A stretch of DNA of 45,756 nt. Origin: Sporosarcina sp. NCCP-2222. GTDB taxonomy: Bacteria; Bacillota; Bacilli; Bacillales_A; Planococcaceae. The translations under genes and the position numbers were made by a program. Below, piece after piece: positions 1-7,371 of the stretch. Numbering within the stretch: the first letter of the stretch is position 1; each line of letters begins with the position of its first letter. Below the pieces are notes generated by a model. That model had not been told where the DNA came from. It worked only from the letters and a program-made list of their open reading frames with translations, and did not search any database. Location of the stretch: assembly GCF_023168145.1 (NCBI RefSeq), contig NZ_BQYK01000004.1:251854-297609 (forward strand), in the 5' to 3' direction.

Positions 1-2
1 GC

Positions 3-410
3 GCTTTCCTTTTACTTCGCTCCTACATTGACCTGCATGCATTAAAAATGGATCTTGCGGATTCGGGCATTACACCATTAGTCTTCCCTGCCATCGCCCT
101 TTACATCCTCATCGGAAATTCCCTGCTGGAGGAGTTCTTTTTCCGCGGGCTGTTGCCGGATGTATTGGGACAATCCAAACTGCGCCTGCTGTTGCCGCCG
201 TTTTTCTTTGCGATCTATCACGTCGCCATCTTTTTACCTTGGTTTACCGCGCCCATCCTGCTACTTGCGATTGCCGGACTGTGGACTGGCGGTTTTATTT
301 TTCAGCTTGCGAATGAAAAAAGCGGCACCATCCTGCCCTCCTGGATCATACATATGAGCGCGGATTTGGGCATCCTATTGATTGGGGTCTACCTTTTGTA
401 TTTTTATTGA
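3..410 (+). CDS. CPBP family intramembrane metalloprotease, 5' part cut by window edge
   Basis: The reading frame is open from the first bases of the window, so the start lies upstream; 135 residues are visible. The visible part has a hydrophobic helix followed by LLEEFFFRG, the EExxxR motif that carries the catalytic glutamates of CPBP (Abi, Rce1-like) membrane proteases. Further on, AIYHVAIF supplies the second-motif histidine, and the C-terminal SWIIHMSADLG segment matches the family's later histidine/asparagine-containing helix. Known members cleave prenylated or small peptide substrates in the membrane, or process bacteriocins, but the substrate here cannot be inferred. The stop overlaps the convergent K+ channel gene by 7 bp, so no separate terminator fits between them. 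The family call is safe; the function is open. Confidence 0.8.
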   Translation, partial: AFLLLRSYIDLHALKMDLADSGITPLVFPAIALYILIGNSLLEEFFFRGLLPDVLGQSKLRLLLPPFFFAIYHVAIFLPWFTAPILLLAIAGLWTGGFIFQLANEKSGTILPSWIIHMSADLGILLIGVYLLYFY

Positions 411-1441
411 TCCACCTCAACGCCTAATTCCTTCCGCAGCTTTTCGACACCTTCTGGATCGCCAATTGCGATGAGCGTGTCGTTAGGGCGGAAGACTTCC
501 TCAAAATCTGGGTTGCTAATCAGTTTGCCATTACGCATGATGGCGACGAGGGTGATGCCAAACGTTTTGCGGATGTTGACTTGTTCCACGGTTTTTCCGA
601 TTAATGGGGAGTCCTCTTCCAAGATGACTTCCTCCACCATCAGCTCTTTTTTCTCCGACCGGATTAAGTCATTAATGTAATCCGTCCCTTTCGGCTTGAT
701 GACCGACATGGCCAGCTCCCGGCCGCCGATTACTGTGGGGTTGATCACCCGAGAGGCACCTGCCCTTTTCAACACCTCTTCCGAATCCTCCCGTTCCGAC
801 CGGGCGGCGATTTCAAGATCTTCGTTAAGGCTTTTCGCAGTAAGTGTGATAAATACATTATCCGCGTCATTTGGGAGAGCTGCTATCAGCGCCCGCGCTT
901 TATCTACTCGTGCTTTCACTAGCATCTCCTTGTCTGTCGGGTCCCCGATTAACCGCAATGTGCCCTGTTCCACGACAGCTAACAGCGCATCCTCATCATC
1001 ACAAATATATAAAACGGGCACATCCCGTTCCTCTTCCTTCAATTGCCGGTATACTTGCTGGGCGACACGGCCGAAGCCGCAAACGATAATATGTCCAGTC
1101 AACTTGTTGATTTCCTGTTGCATTCTCCGATTCCACACTTTCTTCGATAATTGATTTTCAATTAAAAAGGAAAAGCCGACACCAAGTGCATAGGTGATAA
1201 TTCCAACTCCCAGCGGAATGAGAAGCAGGGCAAACCAACGGCCTTCCTGCGTGGTCGGATATATATCGCCATAGCCAATCGTCATAATGGAAACGATGGT
1301 CATCCAAAAAGCATTAAATGGTGAGATATCCTCAATATAGACAAACCCTACCGTGGAAATGGTCAGAAGCATGGCAGTCATTCCAATAATAATGAGCAAT
1401 CTTCGATAACGAAGTTGTATATCAAGCCAACGTTTCAGCAT
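404..1441 (-). CDS. Two-helix potassium channel with RCK (TrkA-N/TrkA-C) domain, YugO-like
   Basis: A 345-residue K+ channel. Two membrane helices lie at about residues 14-35 and 70-95. Between them is the pore loop with the selectivity filter TIGYGD (54-59). A Rossmann-type TrkA-N domain begins near residue 117, with the nucleotide-binding glycines in VCGFGRVAQQ (120-129). A TrkA-C domain occupies the last 80 or so residues. This is the architecture of MthK/YugO channels, in which RCK octamers gate K+ flux on nucleotide or cation binding; B. subtilis YugO drives electrical signalling in biofilms. The start is the ATG at 1441, which has AGGAGG six bases upstream. Longer in-frame starts up to 1531 run into repeat DNA and lack a site. 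A 20-bp tandem array lies directly upstream. Confidence 0.88.
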   Translation of the reverse strand: MLKRWLDIQLRYRRLLIIIGMTAMLLTISTVGFVYIEDISPFNAFWMTIVSIMTIGYGDIYPTTQEGRWFALLLIPLGVGIITYALGVGFSFLIENQLSKKVWNRRMQQEINKLTGHIIVCGFGRVAQQVYRQLKEEERDVPVLYICDDEDALLAVVEQGTLRLIGDPTDKEMLVKARVDKARALIAALPNDADNVFITLTAKSLNEDLEIAARSEREDSEEVLKRAGASRVINPTVIGGRELAMSVIKPKGTDYINDLIRSEKKELMVEEVILEEDSPLIGKTVEQVNIRKTFGITLVAIMRNGKLISNPDFEEVFRPNDTLIAIGDPEGVEKLRKELGVEVDQ

Positions 1442-1520
1442 GTGGCGCCTCCTGGACATATTGAATAGTAAATATGTATTCCCTGTAAGCAAGTAACCGC
1501 AAACCTTTTGATAAATCAGT

Positions 1521-1740
1521 ATGTACGCCAATATAACCGGGTGAACGCCAATAACTCTGGATGAACGCCAGATAATCGAAACGAACGCCAGATAAACAAA
1601 ACGAACGCTAGATAAACAAAACGAACGCCAGATACTCTAAACGAACGCCAGATAAACAAAACGAACGCCAGATAATCGAAACGAACGCCAGATATTCGAA
1701 ATGAACGCCAGATAATCGAAACGAACGCCAATAAACAACA
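1521..1740. repeat. Eleven-unit 20-bp tandem array (half-conserved)
   Basis: Eleven consecutive units, each exactly 20 bp, begin at 1521, 1541, 1561 and so on to 1721. The conserved part is ACGAACGCCAGATA; the last bases vary among a few forms (atcga, aacaa, ctcta, ttcga). Outer units are more degenerate. The array fills most of the 351-bp gap between the histidine kinase stop (1793) and the channel start (1441), so it lies in the 5' leader or promoter region of the channel gene. Apparent ORFs across it only translate the repeat and have no coding character. Confidence 0.9.
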
Positions 1741-1792
1741 AAACCTAAAAAAGCCACACGCATGCTTTTCAGCATACATGCAGCCAGATATC

Positions 1793-4006
1793 TCAATAGC
1801 CCGCAGGAACGACGACCGTCACTTTAAATAGATCCCCGTCTAATTCAATTTTCATCGTACCTTGGTGCATATCAACAATCGATTGGGCAATCGCTAGTCC
1901 GAGACCCGATCCATCGGTATGCCTTGCCGTATCTGCCCGCTTGAATCGTTCAAACAGCTCCTCGACATTTGCACCCAGCTCATATTTCGTAATATTTTTC
2001 ACAACGAACTCCGCAGTATCTCCCATTTTGCGAAGTGTGATGTACACCCGTGTGCCTGGCAATGAATACTTAATGGCATTGACGATTAAATTATCCAGCA
2101 CTCGCCACCAGCGCTGCCCATCCACGTACGAAACGAGCGGCTCCTCCGGCATATCCGTTCTGAAATCGAGCCCCGATTTTGCGATGTCCTCCGCATGTTC
2201 TGCGAGAGCCTGCTGTAACAGTTGCGTCAAATCGACACGCTGCTTATTCAGCTCCAAATTGCCGCTCGCCATCTTGGACACTTCGAATAAATCCTCGATT
2301 AACGTCTTCAAGCGCTGCGATTTTTTATCCAGAATATCAACGTACTGCGCTCTTTCTTCTGGAGTCAAACCTTCCTTCTTCAAAAGATCAGTATACGTAA
2401 TGATGGATGTCAACGGCGTACGAAGATCGTGACTTACGTTCGTAATCAATTCCGTCTTCAGCCGTTCACTTTTCGCCTGCTCGCTCATCGAATTACGCAC
2501 GCCTTCTCGGAGATTGTTGAGGTTACGCGCATGCTCGGCAAGTGGCGATTTTCCTTGTATTGCAATATCCTGCTGCAGCCGGCCAGCCGCCATTGCGTCA
2601 GTCGCAATTATGATTTTATTTAAATAAGCCATCCTGCGAACAAAAATATAAAGCGCCGGAATTCCCAGGAAAAGGACACAAGGAAAATAAATAATAACTA
2701 GGGTTGGTTCCAAACCTACAACTACTAATCCAATTCCGGCAAGAAAAAATCCGACCAGGAGAATGAAAGTCTGAACACCAATCGATTTCTTTAAGAATAG
2801 CTCGGGCAGTGCCTTTAAAAATCGCATGGAATAACTTTCTTGCAAATCTTTCATAAACACTCCAGGCCGTTTCCATCGGTCCCATGCATTTACAAGTTGG
2901 AAGGCAAGAATGGCAACCATCAGAATACCGCCTATCGCAAACGAGAAAGCTTCTATGACCCATCTTTCCAGCCTAGGATAAGTAAAGAAATTCAAGAGAG
3001 TGTACGACATACTTTCACTGTATGAGGTTAAGATAAAGCCGGCTATCAGGAATAAAGCGACCTTTCCATCTATTTTCAGCTGATCATATCGGTCGACTAA
3101 CTTCGACTCCCTGACCCATTCCTTTTTAAACTTCAGTACGGTGCACAATAAAATAATGGATACTAAACCGATTGCCCAGAATAGATATGCCGCATACTTC
3201 GATTTATTAAAATGAGAGTATTCCTGATGCAGCAATCCCCCTTCGGCAAAAACTGATTTTGGTACGATAACTGTACCTTCAAATTGACGAACCGGATTCT
3301 GCATGCTCATCATGTCATAGTCGGATACTTCAACAGCACTATCTCCAGGACGAGCAAAGGTCTTTGTATCCTGATCGGAAGTTGGCAAGGAACGCGCCTT
3401 AAAATATCCTGACGATGAGTCGAACGTCTTTTCATACCCCGCCAGCACGTGCGGGTCACCCGAAGAAAATTCCTCACCCGTGTCGACATCCTTTAATTGA
3501 TAGACAATCGGGAGCGAAAACGTATAGTTTTCTTTCAACTCTTTCAAATAATTTTTTAAGTACTTGGCCTTTTCTTTCCGTATCTTCTCTTCCACATGCG
3601 CATCGCTCTCAAAGTTTTGCTGAATGTCTTCCATTTTAGCATCCCGTTCTTTTACGAGAGCAGTGAGTACCTTGTCATTTCCAGCTTCTTTCGCTTCAGC
3701 GATTTGGTCTTCGTATTGCGCTTGTATATTTGAGAGTTGCTCCGGCAACGTTCCATATCGATTTCGATGCTCCTCAATTTCCTCCGACGATACGGTAATA
3801 TGTTTTACCGCCTCTTCAGGATCAATTGGATTCAAGACAGCAGCCCCTAATGTGTCATATACTTCGTCCATCCGCCACTTAAACTCCTGCGAATTCGTAA
3901 AGTCCTTTCCGAACAACTGCGGGCTCAGACGAATAATGGACGGAAGAGCAATCAGCAGCAACACTACGAGAGCTGACCATATGAATAATAATCCATTCTT
4001 CTTCAT
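1793..4006 (-). CDS. Membrane sensor histidine kinase with large extracytoplasmic coiled-coil domain
   Basis: A 737-residue sensor kinase. One membrane helix lies at 7-25. An extracytoplasmic domain of about 240 residues follows, with a charged coiled coil (about 75-160). Further helices follow at about 272-290, 315-335, 350-372 and 412-455. The phosphoacceptor segment is TNVSHDLRTPLTS with His526. The N box is DNLIVNAIKYS (Asn643), and the G box is DGSGLGLAIAQSI (698-710). It should autophosphorylate at His526 and pass phosphate to the OmpR-type regulator just upstream. The ATG is fused to the end of a 59-residue ORF as TAATG, so translation is probably coupled. The signal cannot be told; the long coiled coil suggests mechanical or envelope sensing, but that is only a guess. 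Confidence 0.9.
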   Translation of the reverse strand: MKKNGLLFIWSALVVLLLIALPSIIRLSPQLFGKDFTNSQEFKWRMDEVYDTLGAAVLNPIDPEEAVKHITVSSEEIEEHRNRYGTLPEQLSNIQAQYEDQIAEAKEAGNDKVLTALVKERDAKMEDIQQNFESDAHVEEKIRKEKAKYLKNYLKELKENYTFSLPIVYQLKDVDTGEEFSSGDPHVLAGYEKTFDSSSGYFKARSLPTSDQDTKTFARPGDSAVEVSDYDMMSMQNPVRQFEGTVIVPKSVFAEGGLLHQEYSHFNKSKYAAYLFWAIGLVSIILLCTVLKFKKEWVRESKLVDRYDQLKIDGKVALFLIAGFILTSYSESMSYTLLNFFTYPRLERWVIEAFSFAIGGILMVAILAFQLVNAWDRWKRPGVFMKDLQESYSMRFLKALPELFLKKSIGVQTFILLVGFFLAGIGLVVVGLEPTLVIIYFPCVLFLGIPALYIFVRRMAYLNKIIIATDAMAAGRLQQDIAIQGKSPLAEHARNLNNLREGVRNSMSEQAKSERLKTELITNVSHDLRTPLTSIITYTDLLKKEGLTPEERAQYVDILDKKSQRLKTLIEDLFEVSKMASGNLELNKQRVDLTQLLQQALAEHAEDIAKSGLDFRTDMPEEPLVSYVDGQRWWRVLDNLIVNAIKYSLPGTRVYITLRKMGDTAEFVVKNITKYELGANVEELFERFKRADTARHTDGSGLGLAIAQSIVDMHQGTMKIELDGDLFKVTVVVPAGY

Positions 4007-4185
4007 TAAACATTCCCCCCAGTAATGATTCTGGCAAAGAATGCCACGGTGCGTGTCGAACGTTCCCAGCCATTGCCGATCATTTCAAGGATGGAAGGAA
4101 AGCAGTATCCGATACTAATAAAAGCCAAAACGATGGATAGAAGCGAGCCAATTAATCCCCACTTATTTTTCGATTTTGTAGCCAA
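4006..4185 (-). CDS. Overlapping small membrane protein between regulator and kinase (59 aa)
   Basis: This ORF is too short to appear in most gene calls. It starts at TTG (4185) inside the last codons of the regulator gene (stop at 4163), with AAGGTGGTG as ribosome-binding site. It ends at TAA (4006-4008), whose final A is the first base of the kinase ATG. The product starts MATKSKNKWG. It has a hydrophobic segment at about 9-33 (GLIGSLLSIVLAFISIGYC) and an amphipathic tail rich in Arg and aromatic residues. The 23-bp overlap with the regulator and 1-bp overlap with the kinase fill exactly the gap between them, as expected for a translationally coupled three-gene operon. I do not recognise a family. 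A likely role is an accessory membrane partner of the kinase; this is inference. Confidence 0.6.
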   Translation of the reverse strand: MATKSKNKWGLIGSLLSIVLAFISIGYCFPSILEMIGNGWERSTRTVAFFARIITGGNV

Positions 4186-4852
4186 TGCCCCACACCACCT
4201 TCAAATACCTCGGATTTTTCGGATCCGCCTCGATTTTTTCACGGATTTTCCGGATGTGGACGGCGACAATATTTTCTGCATTGTACGCTTCCTCATTCCA
4301 AACACGCTCATAAATTTCATTAATGGAAAAGACCCGTCCCGCATTTTTCATAAGCAATTCCGTAATTTTATACTCGATCGGCGTCAGTTTGACCGGGTTC
4401 CCATCCACCGTCAATTCCTTCGCCTCTTCATCCAACGACAGGCCGTCCACTTCGATTTTCTTCTGCCCGTCATACGTTCCGAGCTGCACATAGCGCCGAA
4501 GCTGCGACTTCACCCGCGCCATCAACTCCAGCGGATGGAACGGCTTCGTTACATAATCATCCGCTCCAACAGAAAGACCATGAATCTTATCAGAGTCCTC
4601 CGCCTTCGCACTCAGCATAATAATCGGCACATTTTGTGCCTCCCGTATTTTAAACGTCGCCGCGATGCCATCCATATTCGGCATCATAATATCGAGAATG
4701 AGCAGATGGACTTCATTGGATCGCAATAAATCAAGTGCCTCCTGCCCATCCGCCGCCTTCAACACATCGTACCCTTCATTCTTCAAATAAATTTCAATCC
4801 CATCGCGGATCTCTTTATCGTCATCCGCCACGAGAACTGTAAATTTTGCCAT
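4163..4852 (-). CDS. OmpR/PhoB-family response regulator
   Basis: A 229-residue regulator. The N-terminal receiver domain has the acidic pocket ADDD (9-12), the phosphoacceptor Asp54 in LLILDIMMPNMDG, and the conserved lysine in YVTKPF. A winged-helix DNA-binding domain covers about residues 130-229 (ELLMKNAGRVFSINEIYERVW, then VHIRKIREKIE). It is encoded directly ahead of its histidine kinase, so the pair forms a two-component system. The start is the ATG at 4852, preceded by AGGTGG five bases away; an in-frame GTG at 4861 overlaps that site and is less likely. Target genes are unknown. The family resembles VanR/YvrH-type Firmicutes regulators, but no specific orthologue is claimed. Confidence 0.9.
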   Translation of the reverse strand: MAKFTVLVADDDKEIRDGIEIYLKNEGYDVLKAADGQEALDLLRSNEVHLLILDIMMPNMDGIAATFKIREAQNVPIIMLSAKAEDSDKIHGLSVGADDYVTKPFHPLELMARVKSQLRRYVQLGTYDGQKKIEVDGLSLDEEAKELTVDGNPVKLTPIEYKITELLMKNAGRVFSINEIYERVWNEEAYNAENIVAVHIRKIREKIEADPKNPRYLKVVWGIGYKIEK

Positions 4853-4861
4853 CCGCCCCAC

Positions 4862-5073
4862 CTGCCTTCTTCTTATGATACCAATTCTAATGCCTAAATC
4901 TTAACATTCCAGAAGGGGAATTATGAAGAAATTCTTAAGATGGTCTATAGATTGAAGGCACATTGATAGTAATCCTGTATGTACTCACTACATTTTCTGA
5001 TGGTGAATCAATACTGCAAGTGCTAAACTAGTGTCAATGGGTAAATTTAACATGTAATAATTTTAGGAGAGGA
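4862..5073. promoter_or_regulatory. Divergent intergenic region upstream of the two-component operon
   Basis: This region separates the leftward regulator gene from the rightward lipoprotein gene and must hold both promoters. Two related heptamers, TCTTAAC (about 4899-4905) and TCTTAAG (about 4933-4939), lie 34 bp apart in the same orientation. They could be regulator boxes for autoregulation, but two partial copies are weak evidence. No clear sigma-A promoter pair could be assigned. Confidence 0.3.
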
Positions 5074-5589
5074 TTGATTTCAATAAAAAAGATATGCTTT
5101 TTCCCTATCCTGCTTTTTTGTTTTTTGTTAAGCGCTTGTACAGAAGATAATAGAGTAGAAACGCCAGATAAAGAGAAACCCGGAATTTCTGAAACCATAC
5201 TCCTAAAACCGGAGATCTATCTGACGATTGGAAATGCAGCGTTAAGCACGATTTATGATAAGCATTGCTGGGAGGACGCAGAAACATCCTGTGCTCTTAC
5301 CCCAACACCTGCTCAGGAACTTTTAAAATATGAACCTGCAAACAAATTGGATGCCAATGACAAGTTCAGTATTTCATTTATTCGTTCCGTCGAGTACGGG
5401 AACTTTCCACAGCCAAGCTCCTATGAAGTGGATATCCATAAGGACGGAGAAATAATCCCGGTCGACATGAATTACGACACATTAAATGAGACACTGCCTA
5501 CCGGTAGATATAATATGTCCGTTAGAGCAATATGGGAAGGTGAAGTCAACGGAGAAGCGATATATGCATTTCTTCTTTCCGTTAAATAG
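5074..5589 (+). CDS. Lipoprotein of unknown function
   Basis: A 171-residue protein starting at TTG (5074), with GGAGAGGA immediately upstream. A short basic N-terminus and a hydrophobic stretch lead to the lipobox LLSAC, so the mature protein should be lipidated on the Cys and held on the outer face of the membrane. The rest is soluble, contains two more Cys residues (KHCWEDAETSC) that could form a disulfide, and ends in beta-rich sequence. I do not recognise a domain. It is transcribed divergently from the two-component operon and is followed by its own terminator, so it is probably monocistronic. Regulation by the neighbouring two-component system is possible but not shown. Confidence 0.7.
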   Translation: MISIKKICFFPILLFCFLLSACTEDNRVETPDKEKPGISETILLKPEIYLTIGNAALSTIYDKHCWEDAETSCALTPTPAQELLKYEPANKLDANDKFSISFIRSVEYGNFPQPSSYEVDIHKDGEIIPVDMNYDTLNETLPTGRYNMSVRAIWEGEVNGEAIYAFLLSVK

Positions 5590-5598
5590 GAATGTGTG

Positions 5599-5635
5599 GA
5601 ATTATGCTAGGTCTACTTCCTGCATAATTCTTTTT
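5599..5635 (+). terminator. Rho-independent terminator after lipoprotein gene
   Basis: A nine-base stem GAATTATGC / GCATAATTC (5599-5607 with 5622-5630) encloses a 14-base loop and is followed by five T residues. Confidence 0.8.
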
Positions 5636-5645
5636 GCTTGATTTT

Positions 5646-5674
5646 TTGACACATTTTTTCGAATTTACTAATAG
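5646..5674 (+). promoter_or_regulatory. Sigma-A-like promoter of the MFS gene
   Basis: A perfect TTGACA (5646-5651) is followed after 17 bp by TAATAG (5669-5674), a 4/6 match to the -10 consensus. It lies 60 bp ahead of the MFS start codon. Confidence 0.6.
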
Positions 5675-5733
5675 GATTGAGATACCTGTCGGCGAATAGT
5701 ATAGAAAGAATAACGGGTATTGGAGAGAATACA

Positions 5734-6975
5734 ATGGAGCGTAATAAAAAAGAGTGGACGGGCTGGCGTTTTCCCATACTTTTGTTAAGCGCGATGGGAT
5801 TATCAACAATCGGCGACTTCGTTTACCTTGTTGCTATCAACTTGCTTGTCTACAATATGACTGATTCTGCTGCGGCTGTGGCAGGTCTTTGGGTTGTCGG
5901 ACCGGCAGCCGCTATTCTTACCCGTTTTTGGGCAGGCAGCGTAATCGACCGTGCGAATAAACGGCGCATGATGATTTGGACGGATATCATTCGGGGCATC
6001 CTTGTGGCGCTCGTCCCTTTTATGACATCGGTATGGGGCGTATACCTATTACTCTGGTTCATTAGCATGGCGAAATCCTTCTTCGCCCCAGCGTCTCTTA
6101 CCTACACCACAACACTCGTTCCGGAAGCAAAACGAAAACGATTCAACGCGTTTTATTCGTTGACGACATCCGGCGCGTTTATTATCGGACCCGCCATCGC
6201 AGGAGCTCTCGTGATCGTTGGATCTGTTAACATTGCCATTTGGATCAATGCCGCCTCTTTCTTCGTCTCCGCCCTCATTTTAGGCTGGCTGCCGAATGTG
6301 GATGCAGAGAAAACCGCCGGACTCAATCCGTTGTCCGTTAAAGCGATTTCTCAAGATTTCAAGGTCGTCATGGAATTCGGCAAATCGAAAAAGTTGTTTA
6401 TCGTAATCCTTGGCATCTATCTGGTTTTCACCCTCATGACCTTTGCGATGGATGCGCAAGAAGTCGTCTTTACCCAGCGAGTCGTCGGATTGAGCGAAGT
6501 GGAATACAGCTTGCTCATTAGCATCACAGGCGTCGGAGCGCTCCTCGGAGCGGGTGCTGTAGCGTTACTGGCTGAGAAGCTGTCCATCCGAATGTTATTC
6601 GGCGGCGGCCTCTTCCTCGTATCAATCGGCTATTTAATGTACGCATTCAGCCAGTCATTTGCGATGATTTCGGCAGGGTTTATTCTCCTCGGCTTCTTTA
6701 ATGCGTTCGCTAATACGGGTTACACAACATGGTATCAATACCAAGTGCCACTCGAATTGATGGGCCGCGTGACCAGCTTGTACGGAGTCGTTCTAAGTGG
6801 ATTCCAAATCTTATTTGTCCTCGGCATGGGCTGGATGGCGGATATCGTCTCCTTGCGGCTCACCATCATTATCCTGGCTGCGCTCAGTCTGCTCAGCGTA
6901 TTATGGATGATCGCATTCATGTGGATGCCTAGACAACGAAATATTTTTCTGGAAGCGGACACTAAAAAAGCGTAA
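5734..6975 (+). CDS. MFS transporter, DHA3 (macrolide-efflux-like) family
   Basis: A 413-residue transporter with about 12 hydrophobic segments. The N-terminal half has GDFVYLVAINLLVYN and the loop-2/3 segment FWAGSVIDRANKRRMMIWTD, the DRxxKR-type motif A typical of drug:H+ antiporter DHA3 proteins related to MefA/YkuC. It should export small hydrophobic compounds using proton motive force; the substrate is not predictable. The start is the ATG at 5734, with TTGGAGAG seven to eight bases upstream; an in-frame ATG at 5677 has no site. It is followed after 56 bp by a small acidic-tail protein that probably shares its transcript. Confidence 0.85.
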   Translation: MERNKKEWTGWRFPILLLSAMGLSTIGDFVYLVAINLLVYNMTDSAAAVAGLWVVGPAAAILTRFWAGSVIDRANKRRMMIWTDIIRGILVALVPFMTSVWGVYLLLWFISMAKSFFAPASLTYTTTLVPEAKRKRFNAFYSLTTSGAFIIGPAIAGALVIVGSVNIAIWINAASFFVSALILGWLPNVDAEKTAGLNPLSVKAISQDFKVVMEFGKSKKLFIVILGIYLVFTLMTFAMDAQEVVFTQRVVGLSEVEYSLLISITGVGALLGAGAVALLAEKLSIRMLFGGGLFLVSIGYLMYAFSQSFAMISAGFILLGFFNAFANTGYTTWYQYQVPLELMGRVTSLYGVVLSGFQILFVLGMGWMADIVSLRLTIIILAALSLLSVLWMIAFMWMPRQRNIFLEADTKKA

Positions 6976-7031
6976 TTCCATTGCATAACCTTTCCGTACT
7001 GGAACACCCTTCCGAAGAGGAGGTGATTCCA

Positions 7032-7208
7032 TTGGCGAAAGAAAAGAAGATAAAAAAGGGCAACACCTTGGACCGCGAAGAGTTCGGCTATGGATTTGAC
7101 ATCAGCCCCGACGATATGGACGTGATCGGGAAAAATGATCAAGCAAAAAAGCAGAAGAAACAACAAAAAGAGAACACTGATCCACAGCGTCCTCCAGTTA
7201 ATGGTTGA
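7032..7208 (+). CDS. Small hydrophilic protein, 58 aa
   Basis: A TTG start at 7032 is chosen because GAGGAGGTGATT sits at ideal distance; the frame is open further upstream but without a site. The product is very hydrophilic: a lysine-rich N-terminus, an acidic centre (DREEFGYGFDISPDDMDVIG), then a Lys/Gln-rich tail. It has no membrane or signal segment. It looks like the short low-complexity proteins common in Bacillales, possibly disordered, and I do not recognise a family. It sits between the MFS gene and a strong terminator, so it is the last gene of that transcript. Confidence 0.6.
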   Translation: MAKEKKIKKGNTLDREEFGYGFDISPDDMDVIGKNDQAKKQKKQQKENTDPQRPPVNG

Positions 7209-7231
7209 CCATTAGGTAGTGAAACCGTAAA

Positions 7232-7268
7232 CTCCGGATTGCCATTTTGGCAATTCCGGGGTTTTAAT
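7232..7268 (+). terminator. Rho-independent terminator ending the MFS transcript
   Basis: CCGGA.TTGCC pairs with GGCAATTCCGG around a short ATTT loop and is followed by GTTTTAATTT. It also separates this operon from the oppositely transcribed CRISPR array, whose distal end lies about 100 bp further on. Confidence 0.75.
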
Positions 7269-7371
7269 TTAATAGTTCTAAAAGTTAATGAATCCTCCTA
7301 GAAGTATGGCTTCATTCCCTCCAAAAAATGTAGCGACTTTGTTTTGTTCCGAACTTGTGATGGAAAAAATA

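Noticed and set aside
1516..1796. ORFs with repeated LAFVSIIWRSF-type peptides
   Set aside because: They come from the 20-bp array; 20 is not a multiple of three, so the peptide pattern cycles through frames, and no ribosome-binding site is present.
4025..4729. 234-codon plus-strand ORF opposite the response regulator
   Set aside because: It is an antisense shadow of a clear regulator gene; its composition (His/Arg-rich) is typical of reverse-frame translation.
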